A program made the translations under genes and the position numbers. From contig JH720331.1 of assembly GCA_000231825.2 (NCBI GenBank), forward strand, positions 589,441-653,440: a stretch of DNA of 64,000 bases. Direction: 5' to 3'. The stretch is from Tetrahymena elliotti 4EA. Lineage: Eukaryota; Ciliophora; Oligohymenophorea; Hymenostomatida; Tetrahymenidae. The notes under the pieces were generated by a model. The model had not been told where the DNA came from and searched no databases. It saw nothing but the letters and a program-made list of their open reading frames with translations. Every line of letters begins with the position of its first letter. Within the stretch, counting starts at the first letter, position 1. Below are positions 22,968 through 37,432 of the stretch, piece after piece.

Positions 22968-24781
22968 TCAGTAGCAATCAATAATTATATCGCTATAAGG
23001 TAAATTATCATCACCGTTAACAAAAATTGAGCTAATTATAGATCTGTTTATTTCATTCATTTAAAAAACTCCACCGCTATCTTTATTTATATTAACAAAT
23101 GGTCTTAGTTTACAAGAACCTTTTTGATCTTTATAGATTAAGAATAATTTCTCTATATCTCTTTGTTTTACTACCAATAGATTTTGAATTGAAACTATTG
23201 CATCAATAAAACCTTTTACTTCCCATGTTCCAACATATTGCATAACAGGCATTTTCCAAACTTTTATTCTCTTATCTTTATTATAGTTGTAAATTTGTTA
23301 AATTTTAAAAAGTTTTTAAAAAAGGAAATTTAATTTACCTGTTGATGCTGTGATGACATAATTAGAATCTTTGAGTACTTTAACATCAACAACTTTTTCT
23401 TCATGTGCTTTATCAATAGGAGGCATTTCTGACTTAGTTTTAATTTCATTAGAGTAAAGCTTTCCAGCTTTATCACCATAAATTATATATTTGTAATTGC
23501 CATCTCTTTTATATTTTCAAAAAATTTATAAAGTTAATTACTTATTGTAAAAAATAAATTACGTCCAAATATCAAATGAATAAACATAATATCCGTTAGT
23601 ATCTGTTGTATGAACTACTGATGAGGTAATTAAATCTATTATAAAAACTTTGCTTCCTGATGCTACAGCAACCTAATTATTACATCCTGGTACCTAAACT
23701 ATGAGAGGACAGCTAGAATATGAAGAGGGTATTTAGATTCTTTTTGTAACTTTTAAAGTATCTATTGTTAAATAAATTTAAATATTAATATAATTAATTA
23801 TATTTAGTGTTTATAAAAATAAATTTATGTCAATTTTAGTTAATTACATGGATTTATTATGTTCAATGTGTTATCATTTGTCAGGCCGAGAAGACTATTT
23901 AAGCCTTCTAAATGAATCAAAGCTAACCAAATTTTAGAGAAACTTGATTTAAGCACTTTCATGCATTATAAAGTTTAAGTATTCCACATTTTAATATAAC
24001 CATCATGAGATGCAGTATATAAATAATTATGGTTTATTTGTACCATACTTGAGATGATATGCATATGGACTTATGGTATTCTTTTATGGAAAGAAGAAGG
24101 AGAGATATCTAAATTTTCAATTCTTTTTAAATCTTCTTACATAATAAATCTTTGGTGTAATTATACCTCCTTTAAACTTTCATTGATAGTAAGCTCTATT
24201 GAATCTAACCTATTTTCATAAACATCTAATTCACTTAATCCTTTTTGGTAGTTATTAATTCTTATCAATTCCTTATCATCATAGCTATAGTTAATAAACT
24301 TAAAAGATATGTCAATAAATTTTGTAAGAGTTTCACAAGACAAGGGATCTTCATTATCTTACATGCTAATAAACTCTTCTTGTTATTCCCTAAGAGCTTA
24401 GCTCATATTAAATATATTATCTAAGTCTTTTTCATATTTTTGCTTTATTTAATGAGTTAAAATTTCTAAATTGGATGCTAAATCAGTAATTTTAAGCTGG
24501 AGAGATTCGTACCTTTTATTTAACTGCTTCCTTAAATTATCAATATGATGAGAATACTGATATTCTTACTAACGAAATTTCATGATTCCATTGATATATT
24601 ATTCTATTCCCATGAACCTATGGTTACAGTGCATACTCTACAAACAATAAATGCAAATCAAACCTTTATTATCACAATCTTTATCTAGACAAACTATATT
24701 TTTAACTTGTTAATAATGGCCTGGTATAAAGCACTTTAATTCCTTTAAATTTTTTATCTTTGATAATTGGCAATTCAACAT
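22968..24781 (-). CDS. B-box-type zinc-binding plus coiled-coil plus WD40-like protein
   Basis: Four exons with introns 23762-23847, 23506-23562 and 23276-23338; 535 residues. Residues ~17-60 hold a B-box-like Cys/His set: CFIPGH, VCLDKDCDN, ICIYCLQSMHCNH. Residues ~65-200 are strongly helical and charged (LRKQLNKRYESLQLKITD), a likely coiled coil as in TRIM proteins. From ~215 on there are repeated WD40-like strands: YLYTASHDGYIKMWN, VAVASGSKVFIIDL, YVITASTDKRIKVWKM. A B-box plus coiled coil plus beta-propeller layout suggests a scaffold or ubiquitin-related adaptor. No RING finger is visible at the N-terminus, so E3 activity is not supported. Many similar proteins exist in ciliates. Substrate unknown. 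Confidence 0.75.
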
Positions 24782-26936
24782 CTTTCTATGGTAATAAACT
24801 ATTCTAGTAAGATTAATAAATATTATAAATTTTTATGCCTTAGTACTTAGTCAATGATTAATAAATCTACTTATGTTTCTAATTATTCAATCAATCAATT
24901 TATTAATTAAAATTTAATTTTTTTAAATAAATTTATTAAGATATCATCAAATCTTTGCTATCATTAAAACAATAGAGTTATCAAAATTAATTAGTTAATA
25001 CTATCATTAAAATTCTATTTATTTATTTGTTAATTTGTTCTTCCAACAGAAAATTTTGTTAAGTATTATTGGTATATTGATGGCTCTGATAATTTATATT
25101 AAAAAGTTATTTCTTTTAATCAATTGCGAAATCATAAAATTAACCTTTTTTCTTCTACATTAAAATAAAATTTTATATTCTTAAATTTTATTACCTTTCT
25201 CTTATTTCAATTTTTATTTTTATTCGCAAATACTTTCTATCATAAAAAGTTATAATAAACCAAACTGTAAATTCTTGTTATTTTTCAATTTATTTATTTA
25301 TGCATTTGTTATTGCAAGAATATAATATTCATTTAATAACTTGACAATTTTATCAGTTTAAATAAATGAAGGTTTCAGGTGGTTAAAATAATTAATATTT
25401 AATAACCTCAGTAATATGAAATAAATCCTTAATAAAATTCAATAATAAAACAATAAAGCAAGAAAATAAATATTTATTTTTTTTATTTCATAAAATTTTA
25501 AATCTTAAATCCTATTTTTTTAAAGAAAGTTTTAAAGTTTTTTAATCTAATTAAATATTAAATGCTCTCATTTTCTTTTACTGTATTTTATATATTTAAA
25601 TAATTAATTTAGCTACTCTAATTAGATATTTTGATTTGTAACATTTAATATTTGACAAAAATAGCTTTTTAAATATTTAAATTAACATTTAAATTCACTT
25701 TTTGTTTTTTTTGTAAAAAATGAGAATAAAAAATATAATTAATTATCTAATTTTTTTAAGATTAACTTTATAGGATGTAAAATATAATTTTACCTATTAA
25801 TATTTCTATTTATTTTATTACATTTTACTATTTTTAAAAACCAAAGTTGTTGGGTTTAGACAATTTAAATATGACAATAAAATCTAACTAAAATGATAGA
25901 AAATTTGGCAGAAAAATAAATAAGAGATTTAAATACTTTGTGTAAAACTAAATCTGAATGAAGGTCTCAAAAATATTCAAATATTTTATGAAACTCTGAT
26001 AGCAATAAATAACATTTAACATGAAAATAAATTTCTTAATTTTAATAAATGAGTTTACTATAAGCAAATTTTTTATGTTATTTAGTGGTAAACTTTATCT
26101 TTTAATGTTTAAAGATTAAATGATTTTCTCAATTTCTAATTTCTGATAAATTTAGGATTTTTTAATTCTAATAATTGATATAAACTAACAATAAAATTGA
26201 TTAAAATTTGTTTGTGATTAACATTTAATTAACAATAAACAACTCTAATTTGAGTTAAAGCTGACTATTGAAATTTTTTATGTTAAAAAATACAGTAGCA
26301 CATTTGCTTTTAAAAATAAATATTTATTCATTTATCAATAAGGCAAGCTATTTTAATATATTTTTGCAAAAAATAAGATTTTATGTCATTTTTTATTTTT
26401 GTAATAGTATTTTTTGTAGTATATCTAAACCTTTGGTTTTAGCTAAATAAGACTAACTAAATGTAATATATTAGTTTTTATTTCTTTTCTGAGGTGAAAT
26501 TTTATGTCTTTTTTAAAGGGTGATGGATTTAAAATTTACTTATTAAAATTAGCTTTAACTTTAAGATCTTAAAATCTTATTTTCCATAAAGAGACTTAAT
26601 CATAATTTTAAATGACTACTACTGAGGCTTTATTAAATTTAATTAGCATAATTGATTTTTGATTTTCTTAGAATTTGTTTGGTTTTGATAATCAATCAGT
26701 TCACAAAACTTTATCTGTTTGAAAAGAAACCTATTGAATAATATAAAAACTGAAATTAAATAACTAAAACATAATAAGAATAGCAACAACAACAATAAGA
26801 AGTAGAGGTATTATTGAATAATTCAAAGAAAGGAATAGATTTTAAAATTTGTCTTAAAATAATAAAAAAAATTGACCTACCATGGTAATTAAAATATTTT
26901 AAATTTACTTTTATTCTTTAACATGCTTTGTATTAA
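24782..26936. other. Intergenic between divergent genes
   Basis: 2.1 kb of A+T-rich DNA between two divergent starts. The frames seen (such as a 60-codon stretch near 26.3-26.45 kb) are hydrophobic and Phe/Ile-rich, typical of chance frames in A+T-rich DNA. An ATG at 26882 could be an alternative start of the next gene through a short intron. Confidence 0.5.
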
Positions 26937-29900
26937 ATGAAGGAAGTGGATTCAAGAGAGGAATTCAACAATAAATTTTATGATTAAAGTTACTCACATG
27001 AAGATCAATGTATTTCATTATCATATTTTAAGAACAAAAATGAAAAAATTTAAATACTTTTGAAATAATATTAAATAGAATTGAATAAATCATTTGATAG
27101 AAATCATAATAAAGTTATTTTTGTTAAGGTAAATAAATAAATTATTTTAGCTCAGAAGTTTTTATTCATCCACATTTATAATTTAAGTTTAATTACTTCG
27201 GCTAGATTTATGATAAAAATAATTTTATTAAAAGCATGTTGATGAGAGGAATAAATAAAATAAAGTTTCTTCTAACGCTAAAGAATTAGATTCCATTTTA
27301 AATAAATATAAGAGCAGTCCTAAGCAAGTTGATAGTTCTTTCAGATCATTTTATGAAAAGGTAGAGCTTATATTAAAGCTATTTTAATATTAATTAATTA
27401 TTCTACTAATCTAAATTGGAATAATTAAAGCATTTGAATGTATTTTTGTTATTATGCAATTTTTAAGCAAACTTTTTAGATTTATCTCCATTAGATATCT
27501 TTATGGTAAAAATACATTAAAATGTTATGTTAATTCAAATCCAATGTCAATCAATTCAAATTTTAATGCTTTTTTTTATATTAAAAAAAGAGCAACAGAA
27601 GCTCAGGAAGTGTGAACAGCAACAAATAGAGTTCATAAAAGACTATAGATTCTAAAAAAGGTTATATTAGCTCAAAAAATAACAATCAATTGAATACTTC
27701 AAGTCCTAATTTAAAATAAAATTCTAAATAATACTAAAATTATGTAGGTGAAGCTAAAAGTAATAAAGTAAATAATGAAAGCAAATATGAATAACAATAG
27801 CTTCACAGTTAAAATAAAATATTTAAATAACTCTAATATGCTGATTAAAAAAATGTTTTTCATAGGTAATTAATTAATTGATTAGAATATTTTTTCTTTT
27901 ATTGTAGAAATTTAATATTTTAAATAATAAAATAGGTTGTCTCGATAAAGTCCATTAAAATATGATAGTAATATTAAACCTACCTAGCAATTCCAATTGA
28001 AAAAGCAAAACAGTTCAAATTCAAAACTTGGTAAAGAAGATTCAGATTATAAACAATAGATTTTTAAAGAAAATTACACATAAAATCTAAACAATTAAAG
28101 CAAATAAAATATGTAAACTAGTTACTCACCTCCTCATAAATCTAACTAAGTTCCTATTATTCATAAACAGTAGAAGTAATTTGAGAGTTCTAAATCTCCT
28201 AAATTGAATAATGAAATAAGCTTAAAAAATTCAAATGATTCATTTCTTCAAATAAAGTAACTGCATTAGCATTTAAACTGCTATCTTGGTGAAAATAGCA
28301 AATTTAAATAGAATGAAAAGTAAAATGATAATTATTTTGTTAATCATTAGTTAAAAAGAAGTAATAGTATTTTGTCTGTTTAAAAAGAAAGATCTTCTCA
28401 TTCGAGAAGCAAAACGGAATAATAAACCAGATCAACTTCACCTTCAAAAAGGTAAAACACTGAAGAAATATCAGATATATTTGTCAAAATGGTGGAAATT
28501 GAATGTGAACAAAAAGAATTAGAAATGAAACAAAATATCCTTTAATAATATAAAAAGTTGCTTTAACATAAAATTGAGGCAAAAGATAAAAAATAAATTA
28601 CTAAAATAAAAGCACTTTAGAAAGATTTGTAAGCTAACCTTCATCTTTTGGATGAAAATTTAAATGATATAAGCAATATAGAAGCAATTGATGCTAGTGC
28701 AAATAACAGCTATGCTCCTAAAGAAATAGAAGAAAACAAAAAGTAAATCAGATTTTAAATAACTGAGGAAGATTAAATTTCAAAAACCCCACCAAAAAAT
28801 CTTAAAAATTCAATGTCTGCTAAATCCTTCAATAATTGTCCCTCTAAAAGTAACTTTAAAAGCAAGATTGCTCCAGAGCAAAGCAGCTCAAAAAGTATAA
28901 CATAAAACTCAAAGTAAAAAGTAATTTATTCAGATCTAGTCAAGAAAGCAAAAAAATAAACAGATGCTAACTAACCAAATCAATACAAGCCTTGTCTTCC
29001 TAACATATTGATGCAAAAAATTAAGGACCAAGGCAAGTAAGCTGAAAAATAACAATAAATTAGTAAACACCAAACACTTTAAAAATAGAAATCATAATCT
29101 CCACCAAATTAAGATGATAAAAAGACAAAATCAACTGTTTAACTCATGTAAGCAAGAGAAGATTTTTTAAAAAAGTGTTCTCAATAAAAAAAGGAATAGG
29201 CTAATTCAGGCAAATTGAATCTAAAATAACAAGAAAGCTAAAATAAAACTTAATAAAAAAATAATTAAAATGATAATTCAGTTTACAGTAACTTAAACAG
29301 TAGCAAATTGATAAACAATAACACAAGCAATAATTTCAATTATAATTCCAGTAATCTTATCAATAACTCTAGCAATACAATTACTAGTTCTAATAATATC
29401 ACTAACTACTGTAGTAAATCTAAAGCAAATGTTAATTAAATCAGCAATACTAATAATTACCATGGCTATGAAGCAAGTTCTAAAAATAACAACAATAATA
29501 AAAATTCTCCATCTTTCTCTTAGCAAAAGATAATGACTTTTGAAGACTTTTAAGAAAAACAGTTATCAAATAGAGATATTTTGGAAAATGATTAAGCTTT
29601 ACTCTATAGTAGGATGCAATAGTCAGCAACAACAAATAGTACTTTCTAAAATCCTTCATTAAACTATAGAGATCATTAATTTCCTATTAATTAACATGAT
29701 ATGAATTTAAAAATGAACGAACTTAAAACATATTTGACTGTTTCAAATTTGACAGCTTAAGAAGAAGAAAATAAAAATTGTTCTTAAATAAACTATATGG
29801 TAAGTGAAAACTAATGGAATTCTTAAGTAGGTAGCTAAAAGGGCATTTCTCTAAACCAGTAGAATGTGTTATCAAATTAATTCAACACTAGTTAGTTTAT

Positions 29901-31461
29901 TTAGAGCAATAAAAATATTTAAGCAATATAAAATAACTATAGCTCATATACTATTTATGGCTGTCCTGCTTAAAATGATAACAATAGGTATGCTGATTAC
30001 AATTAATGTTCTGACGTTAATTAACCTGAAATAGAATCAAGTTAAATAAATTTAAACTAAATGAGTAATCGTCCGTCGATTCTAGTAAATGACCCAAAAA
30101 TTTCCTTTACTAATTTAAATATTGAAAATATGTAAAGCAGTCCTAAATGGCAGGAGGATGAAAATAATTTTAATTGGAAAAGACCTGCTGATGACTAAGA
30201 AGATAATGTTATGTAATGCTCTGCTTCAAATAATTATATAAAACAAATGATTTAGCAAACAAATTCAACTTAAACAAAAATTTTATTCTCTAATGAAATA
30301 AAAGCAAAAGAATTTGATGAACCATCTGAAGAGGTAATAAATAATAATATAAATTGGTAATTAGAGAGATCTTCGTAAAAATAAATTTAATCTGTATAAC
30401 AAGAAGGCCCATATGATTTAACCTAAATAAATGCAAGTCGATAATTAAACATTTTTAGTAATGATTAAATTTAAACTAGTATTCCGCTTTATATTTAATA
30501 AAGATCAGAATCTCCATAAAATCAATTAGATAAAAAACCATTTTCATTTAATGGTAATAAATTGCATGCCAATTTACAAAAGTAAGTAAACAAGATATTA
30601 GAGGATAATAAATAAAATACTTCTTTACTAAATTACGAAATTCACTCTCCAATAATAGTGCAAGAACAAGAAAGCATTTAATAATAATAATGTTAAAATA
30701 TTTTTAGGAATAAAGAAGGAATGAGTGTCTAGTGTAAGAAATCTCCTAAAAATTGTAATATGTTAGATTAATTGAACAATTAAGTTTTTGATGATGAAAC
30801 TTTCGATATTGAAAATTAGAGATATGATATTTCTGATATCCAATCTCCTTAGTATTAGTTAATAAGATAAGCTAATTTAAATAGTGAGAAGCTTCAACTT
30901 TTATAATTTTAACTGTAAGAATAATTACTTAAAAATTTGGAGGAAGAAGAAAAGAAAATAAGTTTTGTATCATCCACCACATAAAATAATAATGCTGAAG
31001 ACATATCATCAAGAAATATCAAATGGCTGCAAAGTAAAGAAAAAAAATTAAACTAAAAGAAAGAACAAAAAAATAAAAAAGAATTAGATGGATGTACTTT
31101 TAAGCCAAATTTGCTTACTAAAAAGTACTCTAGTAATAATAGTCATAGTCCTTCAAAATTTTCTTCAAATTCTCATCTAGATTAGCACCAGCACCAGATG
31201 AGTAATGACTCAAATTTCTCATATAAAAGTAAAAGCCCAATTGCAAGATGTGATAGTGGAAACTAAAACGACAAGCTATCTACGTTCTCTAAATCTCAAT
31301 TTGGGAGTTCTCAAGTCTTGAGTAAATAAAATAGTAGTTCCTCTAACTTCATATAAAAAAACAAAAATGTAAACCCAAACCCAAAAGAAAGTAAATAATT
31401 AAATGTAAGCTATCAAATGATGAATTTCAAGAAAAGAGGATCGATCCATAAAATAAATTGA
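26937..31461 (+). CDS. Large Asn/Ser/Gln/Lys-rich protein with C-terminal CTFKP motif
   Basis: Four exons (26937-27128, 27235-27360, 27591-27865, 27936-31461) give 1372 residues. Almost the whole protein is low complexity and hydrophilic, with many in-frame TAA/TAG Gln codons and poly-Asn/Ser blocks around 29.28-29.5 kb. A predicted coiled coil lies near 28.48-28.65 kb (VEIECEQKELEMKQ). The C-terminus has IKWLQSKEKKLNQKKEQK and then ELDGCTFKPNLLTKKY. This W...K..K.....E...CTFKP signature recurs in cytoskeleton-associated proteins of protists. It suggests a microtubule or basal-body scaffold, but that is inference. Start: ATG 26937, or ATG 26882 joined by a 55 nt intron. The intron 27361-27590 (230 nt) is the longest here and could hide a small exon. 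Confidence 0.75.
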
Positions 31462-32222
31462 TTTGATTTGATCAAAAGATCTTAATTTGAAATTGAATAA
31501 ATTTACTTCTTCTATAAAACTAATAATAAATAAAAATGTCTTGTGAAAAAATGAAACAATCTATCTATCTAAAATATAAATCTTTACTCTCATAACCAAA
31601 ATATAATTTTTTTAATCATACTATTTTACATGTTAATTACAGTTTTCAAAACAATATACATTAAGTTCATTTTTTCTTTCTATATTTAGAATATGACATA
31701 TTAATACTCCAAACTACTGTTTAAATAAATTGCAATTATTTATTTAAATTTTTATGAAATGTAATGCATGAATCAAGTTTATTAAATTTTTGATGGGCGA
31801 AAATTTCATCTAATAAAAAGAGATCGAAAACACTCTATTTCATCTAAAAATAGGTTATAAAGTATTTTTTAACTAGGCAATTAATATCTTCTAATTTTTA
31901 ACCCTAAAAAATGTTCAAATAATGTGATTGTATTTATATTTTTTTAGTTGATTTTTTTATCATAAGTACATAGTTTTAAATTTAATTGATATTAATATTT
32001 TTTACAAGTGAATTTCATCAAACATATTTGATAATAAAAGGACAACCTACCTACTTTCATTAGATTAAATAATACTAATGATTTTAGTAAAAATTTTTGT
32101 ATGCGTTTAATACTTAGAATTAATTAAAAATATCTTCTTTTTCTAACAGTAGTAATTACTATAAAGTATTAAATTCAATATATCTATCTATACATTAAAT
32201 AATTACTTAATATTGAATAAAC
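31462..32222. other. Intergenic, tandem plus genes
   Basis: 0.76 kb of A+T-rich DNA. Should contain the 3' end of the low-complexity gene and the promoter of the AXDND1-like gene. No coding-like frame. Confidence 0.6.
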
Positions 32223-35200
32223 ATGAAAAAGAGTTTCGTAGAATAGGGTAGTGTTGATGAAGCAGTTGGTAGTAGCACTAACAAAATAAACAAAGATAGG
32301 CATGAAAAGCTAAAAGATCACCTTTCATTAAATTCTAAAAGTAATCAAGGTGCTTAACAGTATGGACAACCCAAGATTAAATATGAAACAGCTTAATAAT
32401 AGAAGGAAATAGTTTAAAAAAATATGGAAAAGTATAAATAGATTTTTGATAGTAGGTTTTTGAATGAAGGAGATAAGCAGTAAAAATCTAATAACTAATA
32501 AGTAATGTATAGCGGAAGAAGTAACCCTTCTATATTCGAAAATTAATAGCCAATTTAAAACAAGTAAACTGATGATACAAGCAAATCTGCAAAAAAATTA
32601 CAATTTAGATACAACTCATAAGGAAATCTTTCTCCATCAAAGAGAAACGAAATATCCATAATATAACCTTCAAATACTTAAGCTTAATAGGTATATGGAC
32701 AAATAACTTCAAATAATGATTTATCAACTACTTTTATACCAAAAAATATATTCGAAGATATTTTAACTAATCCTATCAAAGACAACTCATCTTAGGTTAC
32801 TCTAAATGCTTTTAAAAGTGTTAAAGTTTCTTCATTGAAACTAGAACCTATAGTTAGCTAATATCCTCAAGGAGAAAACCTTCTTGCAGATGAATAACTT
32901 AGATAGAAATCCAAAAATGCTTAAAAGCTATTATCTCAATAAAAAAAGTTATAAGTAAAGAGCATAAAATCTAATCAGGATGTGTCTTATTTTAAAGAGC
33001 AAAAAGATAATAAATTTTAAAGCCAAATTGATCCATAAACTGCTACTAACACTTACATCCTAAAAAACCCTGCCGTTCTTTTTCATGTAAATTATATAAA
33101 ATATTTCTTAAAGATATTTGAATAAATATATTTTTATTTGTAATAATAATAGTCTAGTTAAGAGTAAAAGAAAGGCAATGTTTATATCCAAAGTAACTTT
33201 CGATTTTTGTTTTTATGATTGATTCATCCAATTATTAATTAGAATTTAATTCAATTGAAAAAAAAATACATAATTCCTAAATAAATAAGTTATTTTATTA
33301 GTACATTATAGTATTTTGTAGATAATAAATAAGACTAAAAATCTAAACAAATATTTAATCATATTTCTATTAATATAGTGTATGAGCATTCACACAACAA
33401 AGAAAAATTTGATACAAATTTGAGTTCTATTTAGAATAAAATTTTAGTAGATGAAATGAGAAAATCAGTCAGTCAATAAAACATGAAATCTCATAATATT
33501 AGTAATATTCTCAGTCAAACAGGGGCTAAGATAATGGACTCTAATAAAACTTCAATGCAGAACCTTACATAAAATTAAATTAATTTCTCAGTTAACAATT
33601 TAGATGCAAAATAAATATTGCAAAAAAGAATGTCAGCTGATCAAAATATCACTAATCCTCACTAATCAATGAGTTAAAATAATTCAGTTATGTAAAATGG
33701 ATTTTCTATTTCTAGCAATCAATAGTCTAGACCAAATAAAGAAACTCTTTTAACTAAGCCTACTAATAGAAACGAAGTAATTTTTTTGTTCTTTAATTAA
33801 AATTTATTCTAGTATTATTTAAAAATGAAAAGGTTTTAGAGTTAGAAAATTGGTTGACAGAGATGATAGATAAGGTACAGCTTAATGAGTTTATGAATAT
33901 GAAGGATGTCTTTAATTAGATTTAAATTATTTATGTAGCTTGTATGAAAGAGCTTATCAGATAAATCACAATTTAATGCAAAGATAGAGGTAGATTGCTT
34001 TAAAAAGTTTGGGATTCTTATCTTGATATTCTCTAAAGGGGAATTGACTAAACTCAGAACTCAAAAGTAGGGGAGGAAAAAGAATATCTTGATGAAGTAA
34101 CTAGAATTCATAAAATGTATGAGTAAACTATTAAACTTATAGAAACTGAGTTAGAAAAAAAAAAGAAAGAAGTTAAAGATTCATGTAAATTGATTAAGAA
34201 TATCATTTTTATCAATTTAAATTATTTTTTTATTTTAGCAAAGCAATAAGAATAATTTACAGATGCCATTCACTACTTTAGAAAAAAGATTAAAATGTAT
34301 GAACTTGAAAGTAAAAAGGCGTAATAAGTGGAAGAAGAATTGAGATTTGAATTGGAGGCTGCTTTAAGTGAAAATTTAAAGTTAAAGCTTTTGCAAGGAG
34401 ACAATAAGACACATGATGATCATCAACATCATATCTATTAATAGAAAAATTCAAATATCTTATCAAATACTATTATTGAAGAATAGCCTGAGCAATAAAA
34501 TTAGGGACTATAGGGAATAACAAGTATTAAATAAATAAATTTAGATAATGTTACATCAAAAAAGAATTCAGTGACTAACCTAAAAGCAGTTGAAAAAAAA
34601 AGCAAAGTATCTGTTGTTTCTCATTTAATTAACTTTAGTAAATTAAATAAATTTTGTTTATTTTCTTTTTATTAATATACATTCAAATGATTATTATATA
34701 TAGATAAAAAATTTATGGTTGAAGATGAGGAAGATGAAAAAAAGAAGAAGGAATATTTAAATTAATTTAAACACTCTGTATAAGAGAAAGATGGCATGAG
34801 TGATGACTCCGATATTTTTGGAAAAAATGAAGATGATGAAAGTAGATAAAATGATACAGACTTTTTCTTACAAGAAGAAAAAAAATTAGCTGATTTACAG
34901 ATACCAGAATTGGAGTTATTTGATATAGTTGAAACTGGAGTACAAACTGATGATATTAAGATCTCAGATAATGAGCATATTAATTTCTTGATAAAAGAGC
35001 TCTCATAGAATAGTGCTTTTGCTGAGTCTTAACCTGAGCTAATCTAGTTATACACTAATTGTTATCAGATAGTGAAATAGAGTGGTATGGACCTTAGTCA
35101 GAAAGAAATTGTTTTAAATGCATTAGATAATTGCAAATTACAAGTTGTTACTTATGAAAAATTAACATATGCTAATGGCAAACTAGCTACAAAAAATAAT

Positions 35201-37432
35201 GAGTTATAATAATAAACTCTAGAACTAGGAATATAATTGAAGGAAGTAGAGCAAAACTATATAGATAAAAAGAGAAAATGGAAAAAGAAAGCTTTAACAT
35301 ATATTGAAAAAATAAAAACTGTAAATTTTTTATTTATTTTTAGTATACTTTTTATTTAAAACTGTTTTTTTAGCAAGAAGAATAAATTTAGACTTTAGAA
35401 AATACAGCTGAGTATATGCAGGAAAAGATATTTAAAAATATTAAATAAAAATAAATGGTTACTGCTGTAATTGGTAAGCTCTTAAAAAAACCAACTTCAT
35501 AGCAAGATTCAGATTAATTAGGAAGTTTAGATGAGTCTCCTGAAAATATGAAAGGAGATGTAGATATTTTAAACACTGAATAATATAATGAAGAGAAGAT
35601 GACAGATTCTTAGTTTATTGGAACTTTAATTTTAGAATAGCAGTAGTAAGGCATGTAAAATCTTTAGTTACCTGAATAGTAAGGACTCAATAGAATATTA
35701 TCTTAATACTTAAGTAAAGAAGTTTTAGAAGTAAACAATATTTTATCAAAGCTATTTTGATCAAAAAATTTTTGAAATAGGAAAATGGTGAGCTTAAGTC
35801 CAGAGAAGAATTGAACAAATTGCTAATAAAGCTAGGAGGTAAAAGAGAAACAGAATTATAATACTAAAGAGGAAAGAAACCTAAAGGCTCTATGATAGAT
35901 TCTAAAAAATAATCTTCACAAAGTAAAAATTATTAAAATTAAGTAAATTTATGTAAAATAACCTTAAAAAAAGACAAATAAACTAAAAGAACATATTCAT
36001 AGAATACTAATCAAGCAACACATATTCTAGATAATATTCTCAAAAAAAAAAATTCTATCAAAAATGCAGTTGTTCCATTATCTTCCATATAAAAATTCTT
36101 TACTGTTGTATACTAAGAGATCCTAAAAAATGAACAGACATTCAGAATACCTTTGCATGTTTCTTGCTATGACATTTTAATATAAAAGCATGGCTTAAAA
36201 AGAGTTGCAGAAGAAAAGCTAGCAAGAGTATTTGCTTTATTTTTATTTTTTTTTTGGTAAAAAATGCTTTTAAATAACTTTGTTTATTTTTTGTAGATTA
36301 TGAAGAGTGTTTTTGCCTACAAAGAAAAAAATATAAAAATGGAAATGATTGCAACTTTCCTTGGCCTCAATTAAAAATATGATGAAACTGATTATTACTA
36401 TTTCTTATTGGGGTTAAAGTACTTCTAAAATATTAATCAAAATATTTTAAATTTAAATAATGACCATGGATAAATAGCAACAGAAAAAGCTATGGAATTT
36501 ATTAATGTCTATTTCTAAGACAAGTTAGGTAAACTAATTTAATTTATACTTATTTTAATTAAATTATTTTATCTAATAACAGAAAAAGATGGTTATAATA
36601 AACTTATAACAGATATTAAGATGACATCTCTATGTAAATATTTATTATATTTTCAGTTAATTTTAACATCTTACAGAAAAGGGAATTGAATTAGAGATGC
36701 TCATAAAGAAGTGCCTATTTTTCTACTCAGAGAGAAAAGACAAATACAAGAAACATATTGAAGATATATTCTATGCCACTGATGTATACATAAAATAATT
36801 ATTTATTTAATTTTAATCAATAATATTTATTAAAAGCTGGATGCAAATGATTAAATTGAACTTTATGAATTTGACCTGATTTTTAGGTTTATTGAGAAAG
36901 ATATATATGATGCTAATAAAGTAGAGGAAATTTTCTTTGAAGAAGCAGATAATATAAATCCAAACAATGGAGAAAAAGCATTATCTTTAAATAAGTTTGT
37001 TAATCTTTGTGTTCAGAAAAATTTGTTCAGCTAACAAAAATGCTAAGCTTTTATTGAAAATTTCAAAGAGTATGGAGTGGCTTCTAACTTTGATTAATTG
37101 AAACAAGATGCTTCAGAATATAAAAAACAAATTAAAAATAGATTCCTAAAAGCTGGTAAATTTATGTCTGAAATCAAATAAATTATCAAAACCCTATTTA
37201 AATTAATTGCCGAGCCTTCTCCTTTAAGACAAAGCAGTAAATAAATTAAGATTTAATAAATGTTTTATAATCAAATTTTAATCAAGGTTTATGGGTAAGT
37301 TATTTACTCATGGAAAAAGAATCAAGAGCCATCCTATTAGACTATGAAGCTAATATTTTATTACAAAACTTGCTACCTGCAAAAATTTAAATGCTTGATA
37401 TTATTGGCAGGAGGTTTGAAGAAATTCTTTGA
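32223..37432 (+). CDS. AXDND1-like axonemal dynein light-chain-domain protein
   Basis: Thirteen exons give 1488 residues; introns are 33087-33152, 33193-33321, 33777-33832, 34185-34238, 34638-34703, 35321-35373, 35731-35780, 36228-36296, 36529-36582, 36634-36676, 36784-36836 and 37237-37286. Residues 1-453 are disordered and Q/N/S-rich. Residues ~454-575 read VLELENWLTEMIDKVQ, MKELIRQITIQCKDRGRLL, then coiled coil; the pattern R-Q-I-T-x-x-C-x-x-R-G-x-L-L is that of the axonemal dynein light-chain domain (p28/DNALI1, AXDND1). Residues ~575-1030 hold acidic and coiled-coil segments. The C-terminal 450 residues are helical (HGLKRVAEEKLARIMKSVFA) and may include degenerate EF-hands. Likely a ciliary or flagellar protein. 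Family assignment rests on a short motif and overall layout. Exon 2 (33153-33192) is the least certain join. Confidence 0.65.

Noticed and set aside
26268..26450. 60-codon + frame
   Set aside because: Hydrophobic, Phe/Ile-rich composition typical of chance frames; no neighbouring exon.
27129..27150. 22 nt GT...AG intron in the low-complexity gene
   Set aside because: Too short, and it leads into TGA. The longer intron 27129-27234 keeps the frame.
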